From assembly GCA_026419785.1 (NCBI GenBank), contig JAODTK010005785.1, forward strand, positions 1-64,000: a stretch of 64,000 nt of DNA, written 5' to 3'. This stretch comes from Sclerodactyla briareus. Taxonomy: Eukaryota; Echinodermata; Holothuroidea; Dendrochirotida; Sclerodactylidae. The notes below the pieces were generated by a model, which did no database searches, was not told where the DNA came from, and saw nothing but the letters and a program-made list of their open reading frames with translations. Numbering within the stretch: position 1 is the first letter of the stretch; each line of letters begins with the position of its first letter. Below are positions 1-11,405 of the stretch, in pieces. Both the position numbers and the translations under genes were made by a program.

Positions 1-1
1 T

Positions 2-322
2 GTGGAGGATGTTTTTCCAACGGTTTGTCAAAAATGTGGACCCGAGCTGGAAACTCATGAGATTGTAGTGAAAGGACTGCAGTCAAATAACATTTCCTGT
101 AAATTGATGGGGGGAATTGTGCATGAATATGTAGAAGATTCTCTTCGCCGCCTCCCAGTAGCTCACATTACATCCAGTAATCACTTCCAGAGATCATCAG
201 TGAACTGCCCTATGTCAAGTGGCAGATCCTTGATCGTATTTATCTCCCAGATGCGGGAGAATAGATCAGCGCCCATGGACAAAACGACTCCCTCCTCTAG
301 GAGGAGCGGACCTAACTTCTGA
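2..322 (+). CDS. Open frame at the window edge, uncertain
   Basis: The frame is open from the window edge to a TGA at 320. It starts EDVFPTVCQKCGPELETHEI, with a CxxC pair, and continues without a recognisable domain. The opposite strand (181-396) is also open with an equally plausible composition, so I cannot tell which, if either, is coding. If real it is a partial exon running in from the left. Confidence 0.15.
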   Translation: MEDVFPTVCQKCGPELETHEIVVKGLQSNNISCKLMGGIVHEYVEDSLRRLPVAHITSSNHFQRSSVNCPMSSGRSLIVFISQMRENRSAPMDKTTPSSRRSGPNF

Positions 323-396
323 GTCGATTCCTCGCCGAGAAAGTGTTTGGTCTGTGGAGAAAGAATAGTCGTCTGGAAAAATGTTGTTGGCAGCAA

Positions 397-3300
397 CGAG
401 ATGAGAAAAATTCAAGCGCTGTAAAGCGCATTTTGCATGGAATCTTCAGCCTTGGGTTACCATACCGCGTGCACAAACAATCCCAGGGGCCGCCGCTCAG
501 TTCCACTGGCAAAAGCGTATCAGTACCACGTGCCAATTGATAAAAAAAAAAGAATAGTTTTCTTGTCCTAACTTCGCGGAAAGGTGAAAGTTTGGGGCAG
601 AGGGCCTTTGTTTTTTTTTTTTTGCTCTCAGACAGTCCAGAATACCCATATTTTCTACTGTATCGCGGTACAGCAGTCTGGAAATGAGCATGAGGATTCT
701 TTTTTTGTTCCCTGAGGTTCTACCCCTAGTGGCACAAAAGCCATCCCAAAAATTTTCTTACATAGTTTGCATGGCATCAGTAGTAAGCTTTTTCCTTTTA
801 AATCATATTTTGAAGAAGTATATCAAGTGGAAGTTGTCAAAAAAAAAAAAAAAAATTTGACAATTATCTAAAATTAAGCGGGTGCGGGCGGGACAGAGAA
901 ACTGCTTTTTTTTTTTTTTTTTAATTGGCCTCAAGTTCAGACTACAGAGAGGGTTTATCACATGATGAAGGATCATAGATGTTATTGCATGTTCACTTGT
1001 CTAGGCACTGGGCTAACATCTTTCATTAGTTGGGAAATAAACAAAAAAAAACAACAGTTTTAGTTGCAACAAACGGTTTGACATTGAATTGAAAACCCAT
1101 CTTTTTGTCTTTGTTTCCATCTTTTTCTTTTTATCTCCTCTTAATTACTGGGGGTGGAAGCCCAATGCATTAACCAAACGGCAGGGTTGTAGGCGAGAGC
1201 GGGGGTGGCCTACCGGACATCCTTTTATTGGCACCCGGCACTTGAGACATTTATTGTGGCGTTTCAATTAATCTACACTGGACAAATTTCCAACATGATC
1301 CTCTCAAATGATCACAACATATGTAACTCCACATCTTAAAGGGTAGAAATTAGGGATCAGAGTCCTATAAACATGATCTAGAGGACCTCTGATTCTGGCA
1401 GACATTTTCATGGGGGGAGGGGCACCTTCTACTCCCCTGGACTCCCTTCACATGAGGATATCAGTGCCCAGGACCAAAACACCTGGCCCAGCTAACTGTG
1501 AAAATAATCATTAATCCTTTAAAGTATGTTTCACTCACTGACTTCAAAATTGAAAGTTTTTCACACTTCAATGCTTTATTCCCACTCATTCCAATTGGCT
1601 TGGCACTTTCAACGGTCAACTCTTCAGACACCCAGTGAAAGAATATCAAAAACCCCGGGATGTTTGCTCGGTCTTCTTACACCTCAGAATAGCGATTATA
1701 ATTTGTGAAACTCAAATTATACAACTTTATTTGGTAATTTAACGGTTCTGGGTCGAGGGTTAGGAGCAAACCATGAACATAAAGAGGTTCATCTAGACCA
1801 ACAGCAATAACAGGAAATAATAATATTGAGATCTGATTCTGAACTAACAGGTTTAGCGATCCACCAGAGAAATCCTATGTGAAATATGTGGGCAACGATA
1901 TAGTTACAAAGCAGAACATTTTGTTGTATGTTTCAAGTGTATGTCCATTTTTAAATGTATGTTCAGGTTTAGGGAAAATTATTTAAGAAAGTTGGCCGGA
2001 GTGCCGACCATTTAACTTTCTTTATCTTAAGGGAGTTGTGGACAACATATAACTGACGAAATTTTGTCTCTTTTCCCAAATGGCTAGATCTAAACAGTAA
2101 CGAAGTTGATGGGAGCCTATACAATGAAGGAGATAGCTATTCTTGAAATATTGGCCATTCCCCAGAATAATTGAGAGTGACCTTTGGCCACTGCTAAGCA
2201 ACATATGGATTTCATCCTACTGTGTTTTGTTTATAAGTATACCACTGAATTTATTAAACAAAACCCATTCTTGTGACAGGTCAGATCCCATTAGAAGACA
2301 TCTGGTCTGTACTCCTCTTGTCAAAACCAGGTTACAGACGCAGTCACCTTATATATGGTCAGTGAGCCCCATGGTGTTGTAATGTGTGATCGCCCAAAGA
2401 GAAGTGTGACCTCGATAACTGAGTGGAGTAAAGAGACGGGATACTATGTCTATGAGGGGGATGGGGTTGGGATGTAAGATATCCGATTGAGTTACACAAC
2501 AACCATAAAGTCATATTGGACTATAGAGCGTGCTATAAAAAAAAAAAAAAAAAAGTTGATCAGGTGTTTAATGATGAGAAACAAGAATAGGCGTATAGGA
2601 GCTCAACACGAATTACTGTGGAGGTGGGGTGTGGAAAAGGTGAAATGTTGACAAAGAGAGAGAAAGGTGGTCTCGTGTTTTTTCGGGACCCTCTGGCGGA
2701 ACTGCCAAATGAGGAGCGGGCAGGTGGTGATACGGCCACAGTTTGGAAGTGGTCGCCAGAACAGAATGATGCCTCGACCCTAACCTTCTCGGTATCTAGA
2801 TCGTTTACCGTTGTTTCTGTTCTTCGTAATTTGTTTAAAAAAAAAAAAAAAGGCTTAATTCGAAGGCCTGATGGTGCCCAAAAAAATTGTATGGAGTGCC
2901 AGACAAATTCACAGAACGCAGACAGAAGTTTTACGGAAGGATCCCGCAGTTCGGAGCCCCCCCCCCCCCCGTGTCCCTATGAATGTATAGGTTGATCAGC
3001 GCGATCTCAATTTCCCCTCACTTAAAACCATGAAGAGAAACATGGAGGGCCGAGATACTGAACTTCCTCAGTACTCCTCTCGGAAACACTGCGTAGGAAG
3101 TTTTAAATACCCAATTAAAAATGAATGGACAATTTCCACTCGCTGCTACAAACGCTGTGTCGGTGGACTTGGATCATTCCCAGCGAATTGTACGTTAATC
3201 CAACGGGGAGGGGGGGGGCAGCTTCCCCCGCGGGGGGGGGGAGCATGTCCACTATTCCTGCTGGCACCACCCTTGCCACCCCTCCTCACACGACCGATAC

Positions 3301-6201
3301 GTTACATCGGCTGCGCCCTCCCGATTCTCAGTCCATTAACCTGTGTAAGGAAACGCATGATCACACCAACTTCCTTATCGTTCACCCTTCTGTGTCCTGC
3401 TACTATAAGGATTGCTGCGGGGATTTCTATCATAGGTTAATATCGGCTTTTATCCTAGTTTTGCCAGCTTTATTATTTTGTGACATATCACACTGGAAGC
3501 TATCATTAAAATTGTAAAGCCTACAGTTCAAAATCGTGCATACTTGGCCTATCATAATCAACGAAAACAGTGTCACCTTCACTGTCCGAACAGTGGACAT
3601 TTATCTTCAGTGAAATCTGATATCAACAGGTGCTACGCACAGCGTGCTCTGGGTATGTAGGGGATAAAAATAGATTACCTCCTCGGTCACAGCGTGTCCT
3701 ATGGAGAAAAAGTAGTTCAGGCAACCGACCAATCAAAACGTGGTATGGCAATAGGCACTGCAGACAAGAAATTGTGAGGTGTCAATCTTCACAGACAAAA
3801 GCTCTCTGAAGCGGGGGGAGGGTCTTTGGGGGAGGGTTAGAAACTGTGATTCGCCCTGATCAATTGCCTTGCAAATTTTTAGTCGAGGGACAAAACCCTC
3901 ATGCGAGCTGAGCTCTATTATCCCACACCCCCTCATCCCATCGCGGGTAACTGACTGAACAAGCAGCATGCGTCCAATATACTGTTTGCATCCTGCAGCC
4001 CGCTCCATCCATTTTCCTCAGTCGTTGTCAGCAGAACCTCTCGCGTGGAATGCTTTGCATCTGTCTGCTTTCCCTTTTCCTTCAACAATCTTCAGCTTTG
4101 CAAGTCTAGAATCAACAAGCTGTCTCACACTCCTTTCATAGCTATTCATAATTTCTCAAGGCGGGCATCGTCATAGGTTTTGAGCATGTGCCCGTCTTTG
4201 CCCCATAAAAAAAAGGTAGTTATCAAGTTCGTGAGTTTTTTTGTTTGTTTGCTTTTGTGGTGGGTGTGTGGTCACGTGATAATTACGCCATATGACGTAC
4301 GTAAGGCAAATAGTTATGATAGAAATTGAAGCATAAGACCTACAGAGATCGGAAACTGCACGGACTACATGAGACGGTTCGCTTTGAATAGCTCGTTTGA
4401 ATGACCGCACGTGGGAAACTACGTCAGTGCATGTTCAGACCGTCAATAGAATCTGCCTGGGGCGCTTCAGTTATTTTTTAATATTGGGATGATTCACATT
4501 TCTGATCGAATCACCTGGGACTGCACTTGGACCTAAATCGAAGAAAACTACTTTTATTTATAGGGGAATCAATATGCTCGCAAACGAGGACAATCTCTGG
4601 ACTTCCATTCCATTCAACGTTTAATTGGTGGCGCTACATCATTCAAAATATATTGCGTAACGATATTGATCTCCAAAACACCGGCGAAATTAATGGACGG
4701 CGTCATTTATTGACGTCACAACAGAAATAGTCCCTCGGTATATCACGACTAGATGGACATCGGAATAAATATATTTTGTGGATGATGCACGGTTAATATC
4801 GAATAGAATTTGACGATTGTTCATGCTGACGTTTAATATAAGCGTCGCCGTCGCTTCTCGCAGGCTGCTATTCCAGACGACAACTCTCCTGAATAACTGA
4901 ATATATGATTACAGCAGCCAGGGTCCGGAAACTCCCGGATTTGTTCCTGAAGAGCAAAGTCCAGCAAATAATACTTTGTGGTGTGGTGTAATGTTAAAGA
5001 GAAATAAACGATCATTCAATTATCATTTTGTTCCAGGTTTATAGCATGTTCGGTTGGGAAGATAGGCTCTCAAATTTCAAATTAATTTGTTGATTTTGGC
5101 AAACTGGCAAACTTTTTATGATGTGATATCTACCAATTAATAAGGAAAAGTCAATACATTTCTTAGCGTTTTCTTTAAATTTGATAGATATGACGTCATC
5201 AATTGTTTGGTAATTTTGCAAATTGCCAACTTAGCCGTGATAAATTCAAATCTTCAAATTCGTAAATTCATAACCGAACATGCTGTAACATGAAACAAAG
5301 TTTTGATTGGCATAATTTTCAATGCACCAATCTATGACATTAAAATATTTCGGCTAGATTTGCCCTTCAACTTGATTATGTAGGCCTACTAGCGTCGCGA
5401 AATATTCACAAGAATGTTTTAACGTGACAACGAAGTTACGAAAGAACAACATCCAACGCCCTGGGAGTAGGCTTGAGGGGCAGCTGCAGCAGTTGGCAGA
5501 AATCCTCCCGTTCAGTTCCCTCCGACGGGGACGATGCACTCAGCTCAGAACGTCGGTCTGCAGTCACGGTAAAACGGGCTGATTACCCGTCACGCTCGAT
5601 GGAGTCCATAGAAACCAGTCCAAGCAATTTGTTTGCAGCTTCACGCTCTCTCGCGCAATCGTTAGGGCCTTGGACAGACATGTATTGTCTGCGTGTTGAA
5701 ATAGCTTCCATGCTACAATGGGTATTTTGTATACACACACCATCCATAAGCTACAGTAGTCTTTTACAACGCCCTGTGCTCAAGAAAAGGCGGTTAGAAT
5801 GGAATTGCATGCATGGGGGGAAAAATATGATTCATCAGTATACCTCCACGATGTAAGCCTGTACTTAGTGTGTATTCAGTACGGGAAGAACACTGTGTTT
5901 CGTTAGGTGGTATAAGCCTCCCCAGTTTTGGAATTGACTTTCGTAATCGTTAGTGATTGGACCAGTGCAGTGTAGGACGGTAACGACTGGCTCACAGAGC
6001 CTAGGCTATGGCATATTTAGGTATTCATATATGTTGTACCGGGATCATGTTTTTGTACGAGTAAGTCGCGTACGTGCGATCGTTAAGGTATGGGAAACAA
6101 TTTCTGAATTGGATTACTGATCCTTCCATGAGACGGTGGTCGGTTGAGGAGCACCCGACGGGATATTTTTCCAAGGTCGGCCAGGAACCAGCGGTGAAAC
6201 T
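397..6201. other. Stretch without a recognised gene
   Basis: This 5.8 kb holds homopolymers (A runs near 840 and 2537, T runs near 610 and 910, ten C at about 2959) and G-rich runs at 3205-3242. Open frames of up to 136 codons at 2618-3517 cross homopolymers and show no domain. A CpG-rich patch at 5460-5570 has an ATG at 5534 followed by a possible GTAAAA donor and could be an upstream exon or promoter region of the PTB gene, but nothing proves it. Confidence 0.5.
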
Positions 6202-6522
6202 ATGTCTCGGAATCTATATCATCAGGAGTACGGATCCTACCCTAACCATTACGCAACCTACATGGCGCCTAACCGGCGACCCCGGAAATTGGACTCCAGG
6301 GGAGCATCTCGGGGGACGGGACCCTCAGAACCCCGTAGCGATGGGCATCCTGTTTTTAAAGTGGCGTTTTTGGGATCGCAGCTGATGGGCAAGACTGAGC
6401 CGGAACCGGAGCTGATCCTGGATCTAATCGCTTCTCTGTCTCGTACCTATCGGACGACAACTTCCGTCCAAGGGGATATACTCTACAGGTGACGGATTCT
6501 GAAGTAGTCGTCTGTGAATCAG
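6202..6522 (+). CDS. PTB/PID-domain protein, first coding exon (N-terminal half of the PTB domain)
   Basis: An ATG at 6202 opens a frame with a tyrosine-rich start (NLYHQEYGSYPNHYATYM), a basic linker, and then HPVFKVAFLGSQLMGKTEPE, the typical first beta strand and helix of a PTB domain (F-V-x-F-L-G-S). The open frame ends at a TGA at 6490. If one base is missing just before it, the reading continues VTDSEVVVCES to a CAG/GTATAA donor at 6522. That end leaves one base, which joins the two leading bases of the exon at 9952 in phase. PTB proteins are cytoplasmic adaptors that bind NPxY-type tails or phospholipids. Numb, Dab, FAM43, CCM2 and ANKS families were considered and none fitted well, so no name is given. 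An alternative donor at 6488/6489 would avoid the frameshift but would not join the next exon in phase. Confidence 0.72.
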
Positions 6523-7195
6523 GTATAATTAGTTCACGAAATCGTTCTTCAAAGGACCAGGTTCGGATACAACAAGGTTGTATTTATAGGTCCAAACCCT
6601 ATTTCAATACGATGTTCCTATGTGGAGTTATTGGTTTCCAAAGTTTGGGCCATTAAGCAGAGGAATTGGGATGAATCCCAATTGCGCAATAACGCATGAC
6701 GTCACACATCGACAACACGGGAAATTATGTTATGTATTTCAATGTTCATTTTGTTGAATAAGTCAACATTCAGCAGAGTTCTGTTGTCTGTTGCCCTCAC
6801 CAAAGTAACCATCGACACCCACCAACCCGCTACAGCAATCCTCTCCCTAGACTGAATGCTTTCCGAAGTGAAATTAATGTTTGAATTTCAATAGAAAATA
6901 GAATTTTGCAGGGTCGTGTAAGGATGACATCATTTATTATTGCATAATGGGATGCCTTCCCATCTTGGCGCAGAACACATGCTTCACAATACACAAACTT
7001 CAAAGGACTATAACTCTGTAACGGGAAGTTGTATGAAATTCGGGTTTGGACTGACGCTTTCAATTTTTTTCCAGCTATTATATCTGCCCTTTATCAATCT
7101 TCATGCAGTTGTCCTTTTAAAATGTACCAGATTCTCATCTCTTGAGCTCATCTCATTCATGATGGCTGAATAAGCTCCTTAAATTGTAACACTTC

Positions 7196-8340
7196 TTGTC
7201 TATATGTTCACAAGTAATTCGAATTGCTCTCCGTTCAACAGTTGGATTGAGAGGAAACTGTCATAATGATAATGGGCATCAAGTAGAGGGGCATCGGGGT
7301 GCGCCCTATCTATCAGTCAATCTATCTATCTATCTACCCACCTATCTGCCTGCCTGCCTGCCTTGGCCCATGGGGCATGTTTGACCGTGTGAAGGTCAAA
7401 GGTCATTGAAGGGGCATATAGGCCATTATGTGTTAATTTCAAAATGTATTCATACGAATTTTGGTGCACAGTGATGTTATTCGGTCATAGGTGTTCAGGA
7501 ATGGTTGGTTCAAGGTCCCACTTGGGCCTATTTCATGAAATTTCACACGATGTTACTTGAAATGGTCTCCTCACAAAAGCTTCAATTGATTTTCTTCAAA
7601 GTTACATGTGATGTTTCTTGGGTAGAGGGTCATTGGGGGTGTTCAGGAATTTTGGGCCCGGGGCAATATAGGCCATTATGTGTATAAGTTCCAAATGTAT
7701 CTCCTACAAATTACATGACATTTTGTTGAAATTGTGTTATATGTTCTCTTTTCAGCTGGTCTGCAGATTTTTTATGCTATATCATATGGTGTCATTGGAA
7801 CTGAAACAGTAACATCTGATGCAGAGAAGCAAAACAGTCGTTCTTTGATGGATGTGACCAAACTTGGACCCACTGTTCATCGACCTTTGGGACATCTTTG
7901 ACTATGTGGAGGTCAAGGTCATAGGGATCAATAAAGGGACACAATAGGCCCCTGTGTGAAATTGTCTTTTCCTCTCTCATTAGTCATTCTTTGATGGACA
8001 TTGACAAAACTGAGTAACAATGTTATTGACATGCATGGGGCACATGAAGATCGATGTCAGAAGTCGATACAGGGCACAATAGGCCATTGTTTGAAAACTG
8101 CCTTCTTGTCCTCGTGATCTTGGTGCATTTGTGCAGTTTGAGCTACAACACCATTGGTGCTCTAGTTTAATGAGATCACCCCAGCCATATAGCTGAATTA
8201 TCTCATTCTATCCCTACTCAGTCTATCTCAGTCTATCTGCTCACAAGTGAATCGAATTGCTATGCGTTCACCGTTGGATCATGTGGAAATTTATTCATGG
8301 TGATCACCAAATAAGGGGGTTCGGGGTGTTCAAATGTAAA
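7196..8340. repeat. Degenerate interspersed repeat block
   Basis: The words CACAAGT.AATCGAATTGCT and CGTTCA.C.GTTGGAT recur at about 7207 and 8237. Between them GGTCAA(A)GGTCAT, GGCACAATAGGCC and ATAGGCCATTATGTG recur (7395, 7665, 7920, 8065). The block looks like several diverged copies of one unit of roughly 280-350 bases. A (CTAT)n then (TGCC)n microsatellite lies at 7310-7370. No coding frame is seen. Confidence 0.55.
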
Positions 8341-8554
8341 AAAATCACCCACGGGGTCAGTTTCATATAATTGATTACGGAAGATGAAACATGCTTCGAA
8401 AAAGACAAAACTGCAATTTGTTATTCGTTTTACTACACACTTACACAGTGAGATAATCAGGTAACTTGGTCATAATGTTCAAATACCAAGTGACAAAGCG
8501 CACCAGGGATGCTGGAAGATCGAGATCAATGATCACCTGATGGTCAGCTTAGAG

Positions 8555-9244
8555 CCGCGTTCCATGCACGCGGGCGGGCGAGCGTCTAAAATCGCTCATC
8601 GTTATTTTCAATGGAGCCGTTTCCATGCACGCGGGCGGGCGGGCGTTTTCTCGAATCGGTCATGTAGCGATTTTTTCCGCCCGCCCGCGTGTCCGCGTGG
8701 TATTTCGCAATCAATTCCCGGAGATCCCTGCAATCTTACCGGCTTGAAGCCGGATAATGGAGAGTAGAGGACAATTTTTAGGTTCAAATAATGTTCCAAA
8801 CACATTCATAACTGTTTCAACACTAGGTATGGGATTTTATACAGATTGTGTCTAAATTCAACGGCCAGACACCATTTGAACACATATTTACATGTTTAAA
8901 CCGATGATATGTCAAGTATTTGCTAAAATCTCAACACATGTCAATTGTGAAGTTTTAATGTGGGCCGTAATCGTTGACATTCAGAACAATGGTTTTCAGA
9001 AGATAAACACCGGTGTTTAGTTAAAACAATAGTATGCGTCCGGTGTTGACAACAACGACAATTACGACAACAACAACAACGACGACAACAACGACAATGA
9101 AAACAATAATAGTAAATAAACAATATCAATAATAGTAGGCTACATGGTTCTTATATAAAAAGCGCATATACACACTAATAGTGAGAAGAGGTGCGTGACT
9201 CGAGAAAACGCCGCCCGCCCGCCCGCGTGCATGGAAACGCAGCT
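8555..9244. mobile_element. MITE-like element with GC-rich terminal inverted repeats
   Basis: The left end (GAGCCGCGTTCCATGCACGC followed by GGGCGGGCG) and the inverse of the right end (GCTGCGTTTCCATGCACGCG followed by GGCGGGCG) are terminal inverted repeats. A second, better matched inner copy at 8612-8660 extends the match through CGTTTTCTCGA. The element is flanked by TTA on both sides (AGC-TTA-GAG on the left, CAGC-TTA-AGC on the right), which fits the three-base TWA target of PIF/Harbinger elements. No transposase frame is present, so it would be non-autonomous. The nested inner copy may be an earlier insertion or a duplicated end. Confidence 0.6.
9050..9125. repeat. ACAACG/ACAATA microsatellite
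   Basis: Irregular run of ACAACGACA and AATAAT units inside the MITE-like element. The opposite strand reads as a run of cysteine and arginine codons, an artefact of the repeat and not a protein. Confidence 0.75.
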
Positions 9245-9589
9245 TAAGCCAAGTTTACCATTGGATGATCATGGAAGTTGGTCAGTATTATCGAAGACTG
9301 AAGCTCATTATGTTATTGTTACATAAGTATGGGAGAGATATGTAAACCTCTGTGCTGGTAGTAACGGGGTTAGTGGTAGGTCGTGTAATTGTTGTCGAGT
9401 GTCCAATAATTTATCATGGAGTATCGAACCGCATAGTAGACATGGCACCTTTGAAACAATAACATAATTTAATAACTGTAACAGTGTACAGGCTCAGGGT
9501 AACCAACAATCCCGATATAGCTCCGATTTAAACCCAATGTATGTATAGCTCATAATAGCTTTATTCCCCGTCCTAGGGGCACCTCCCTA

Positions 9590-9665
9590 ATTGTAAACAC
9601 GATATCTCGATCGGGTCGGAGTTGATGAAGCTCATACTTGATATGTAGGTTCCTCATAATGAGGA
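9590..9665. repeat. Copy of the dispersed TGTAAACACGATA repeat
   Basis: TTGTAAACACGATATCTCGA followed by GATGAAGCTCATACTTGATATGTAGGTTCC matches in inverse orientation the unit that forms the arrays at 44.2 and 48 kb (ACCAAGTATGAGC, ATCGTGTTTACAAG). Confidence 0.6.
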
Positions 9666-9951
9666 TTATCCTGGCTGTTGAGTCAGATCAGTTCAGTTCA
9701 GTTTATTTGGTTTTTCACTCCGTCTAAATACAGTGAACATAATTAATAACAAAGCATAGAAGTGAAAGGAACACAAAATGTTTCCCATCACTGCTTAGGA
9801 CCCCCCCCTCAAGCTGCTCCCCCCCCCCCAAACTGCTCTTGACCCCCAACTTTCAGACAGAGGCTGCGCCCTTGGGTGGGAACTAGCGAATGAGGAGCGC
9901 AGCATCTGATTTTATCACATCATTTTGATTCAATCCGCATTTCGTACACAG

Positions 9952-10220
9952 CGGCGGAATGGACGGAGAGGGTCCCTCTACGAGTCATACACTACTGCAT
10001 GCAGAGGGGACCACCCTTACAGCAGGGCGTTCGGGTTCGTGGCCAGCGCTCGCCAGGGGTTCATGGGTCACGTTTTCATGGCGAAGAGCACCAGTGACGC
10101 CAAGGAACTGAAGCGGACCTTCTACCATGGCTTCGAGAGGGCGTACCAAAAATTCCAAGGGAAGCTTGCTGGCAGCGCGCCCCAGCGTGAAAACCCGCCC
10201 TCAACCACCAGTACAAAGAG
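9952..10220 (+). CDS. PTB/PID-domain protein, second exon (C-terminal half of the PTB domain)
   Basis: After a TTCGTACACAG acceptor the exon reads AEWTERVPLRVIHYCMQR, then with one surplus base (near 10009) DHPYSRAFGFVASARQGFMG, HVFMAKSTSDAKELK and FERAYQKFQG, and a Ser/Pro/Thr-rich tail to an AAAGAG/GTATCA donor. This is the classical second half of a PTB domain: a IHYC strand, a FAFVA-like strand, a CHVF-like strand (here GHVF) and a long C-terminal helix ending AYQKF. Without the frame correction the frame from 9925 still reads the last 70 residues. The preceding exon joins in phase. Between the two exons lie repeats and a MITE. Confidence 0.75.
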
Positions 10221-10329
10221 GTATCATAAATTTACACATGGTACTCATTTATTGACGAAGTCAATCTACGCGATCATGTCAGTATGTGTGTGCATGTATG
10301 TGTCTATATTTCAGACATCTGGCTTGTAA

Positions 10330-10615
10330 CGAAACTCGACCCTGGCATCGACCCTGGTACATGATCACCTATTTATTTGGGTCAAGTCAGAGGTCATCTG
10401 AGGTCACCAAAGCTCAATCTGCGATCCTTGTAACCAATATAGTGAAAGGTGTGTGTAGCTTTCATATAGGGAGTACAAGAAACCCTATTGTTTTCATGTA
10501 GATCAGGTCATTTGGGGTGAATATAGAAGCTTTGTGTGAAATCAGTATTTTGGTATAAAATTTCAGCTTGTAAACACGACACCTGATAGATGGAAGTTCA
10601 TACTTGTATGACTTA
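10330..10615. repeat. Copy of the dispersed TGACCT/ACCAAGTATGAG repeat, inverse orientation
   Basis: GGGTCAAGTCAGAGGTCATC, AGGTCACC, CAAGAAACCCTATTGTTTTC and CTTGTAAACACGA with GATGGAAGTTCATACTTG are the inverse of the unit at 48 kb. It starts a few bases after the second PTB exon, within its intron. Confidence 0.6.
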
Positions 10616-10620
10616 GTATG

Positions 10621-10760
10621 AGGAGGCGGATTAGCTCAGTCGGTAGAGCTCCGGACTTGAGATCAATAGATTGCGAGTTCGCATCCCATTGAAAGCCCGA
10701 GGGATTCTCCCGCAGTGCTGTTAGACAAGGCATGTCTCCTCGAACGTTTCACGCTACTCA
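10621..10760 (+). mobile_element. tRNA-derived SINE
   Basis: GCGGATTAGCTCAGTCGGTA with GAGC is a tRNA D-arm and polymerase III A box, and GCGAGTTCGCATCCC about 40 bases later is a T-arm and B box. The anticodon stem does not pair (CCGGACTTGAGATCAATAG) and there is no acceptor stem closure, so it is a SINE head and not a working tRNA gene. The body continues with GCAGTGCTGTTAGACAAGGC. The 3' end is not defined. Confidence 0.7.
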
Positions 10761-11194
10761 CGTGTAACCTGTTGTATTGCGGTCAGGTCAGATGTCTGTA
10801 AAGTGGAATCTTTGTAACACGGTATGTCTAGAACGCTTGGTTCGATCATGCTGAAACTTATTGTGTACCCGAGTTCAGAGGAAGTCAGGAACCCTGTTGT
10901 TTGGACTTATATCGCGAGGAGGCGGGATTTTTTTTTTTTTTCATTTTCCGTGTGAAAAATCAAGTCCAGGTTTTGATGGCTGGTGGTTTGTCCGTGAAGG
11001 TACATGAGTCGTGTGTTCTGGGTGAGGGAGCATGTAATCATACCTGTAGGTCAATGTTTGAAAATCCTTGTGAACACGAGGAGTCCAGCGCTATGGTCTG
11101 ATCAGTTTAAATTTTGTGTGTAGCTCCTTGTATCAAAGAAATAACGGGAACTCCATTCTTCTGGTGTAAAGTACAATGGGAGTAATTCCCTATT

Positions 11195-11405
11195 AGACAG
11201 ATCTGGAGGACTCGAGTCGTGACTCGGACTAGAGTCCAGACTCGAGTCCCCATTTTCGAGGACTCGAAGTTCAATGACTCGGACTCGAACTCGACCCAAA
11301 GGACTTGATTCGTGACTCGGACTAGAGTCCAGACTCGAGTCCATATTGTTAAGGACTCGAAGTTCAATGACTCGGACTCGACCCAAAGGACTCGGTTCGA
11401 GTCCT
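11195..11405. repeat. GACTCG/CGAGTC hexamer repeat, two copies of a 93-bp unit
   Basis: GTGACTCGGACTAGAGTCCA followed by GACTCGAGTCC occurs at about 11219 and 11312, each followed by AGGACTCGAAGTTCAATGAC. The block is dense in GACTCG and its complement and contains the palindrome GGACTCGAGTCC. Long open frames on the minus strand rich in Ser-Asp and Arg-Val are products of the hexamer period. A short related piece is at 12385-12432. Confidence 0.75.

Noticed and set aside
5470-5570. First exon of the PTB gene with ATG at 5534
   Set aside because: A CpG-rich patch with ATG and a possible donor exists, but the exon at 6202 has its own plausible start and nothing links the two.
10621-10700. Functional tRNA gene
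   Set aside because: A and B boxes are present, but the anticodon and acceptor stems do not pair, so it is a SINE head.
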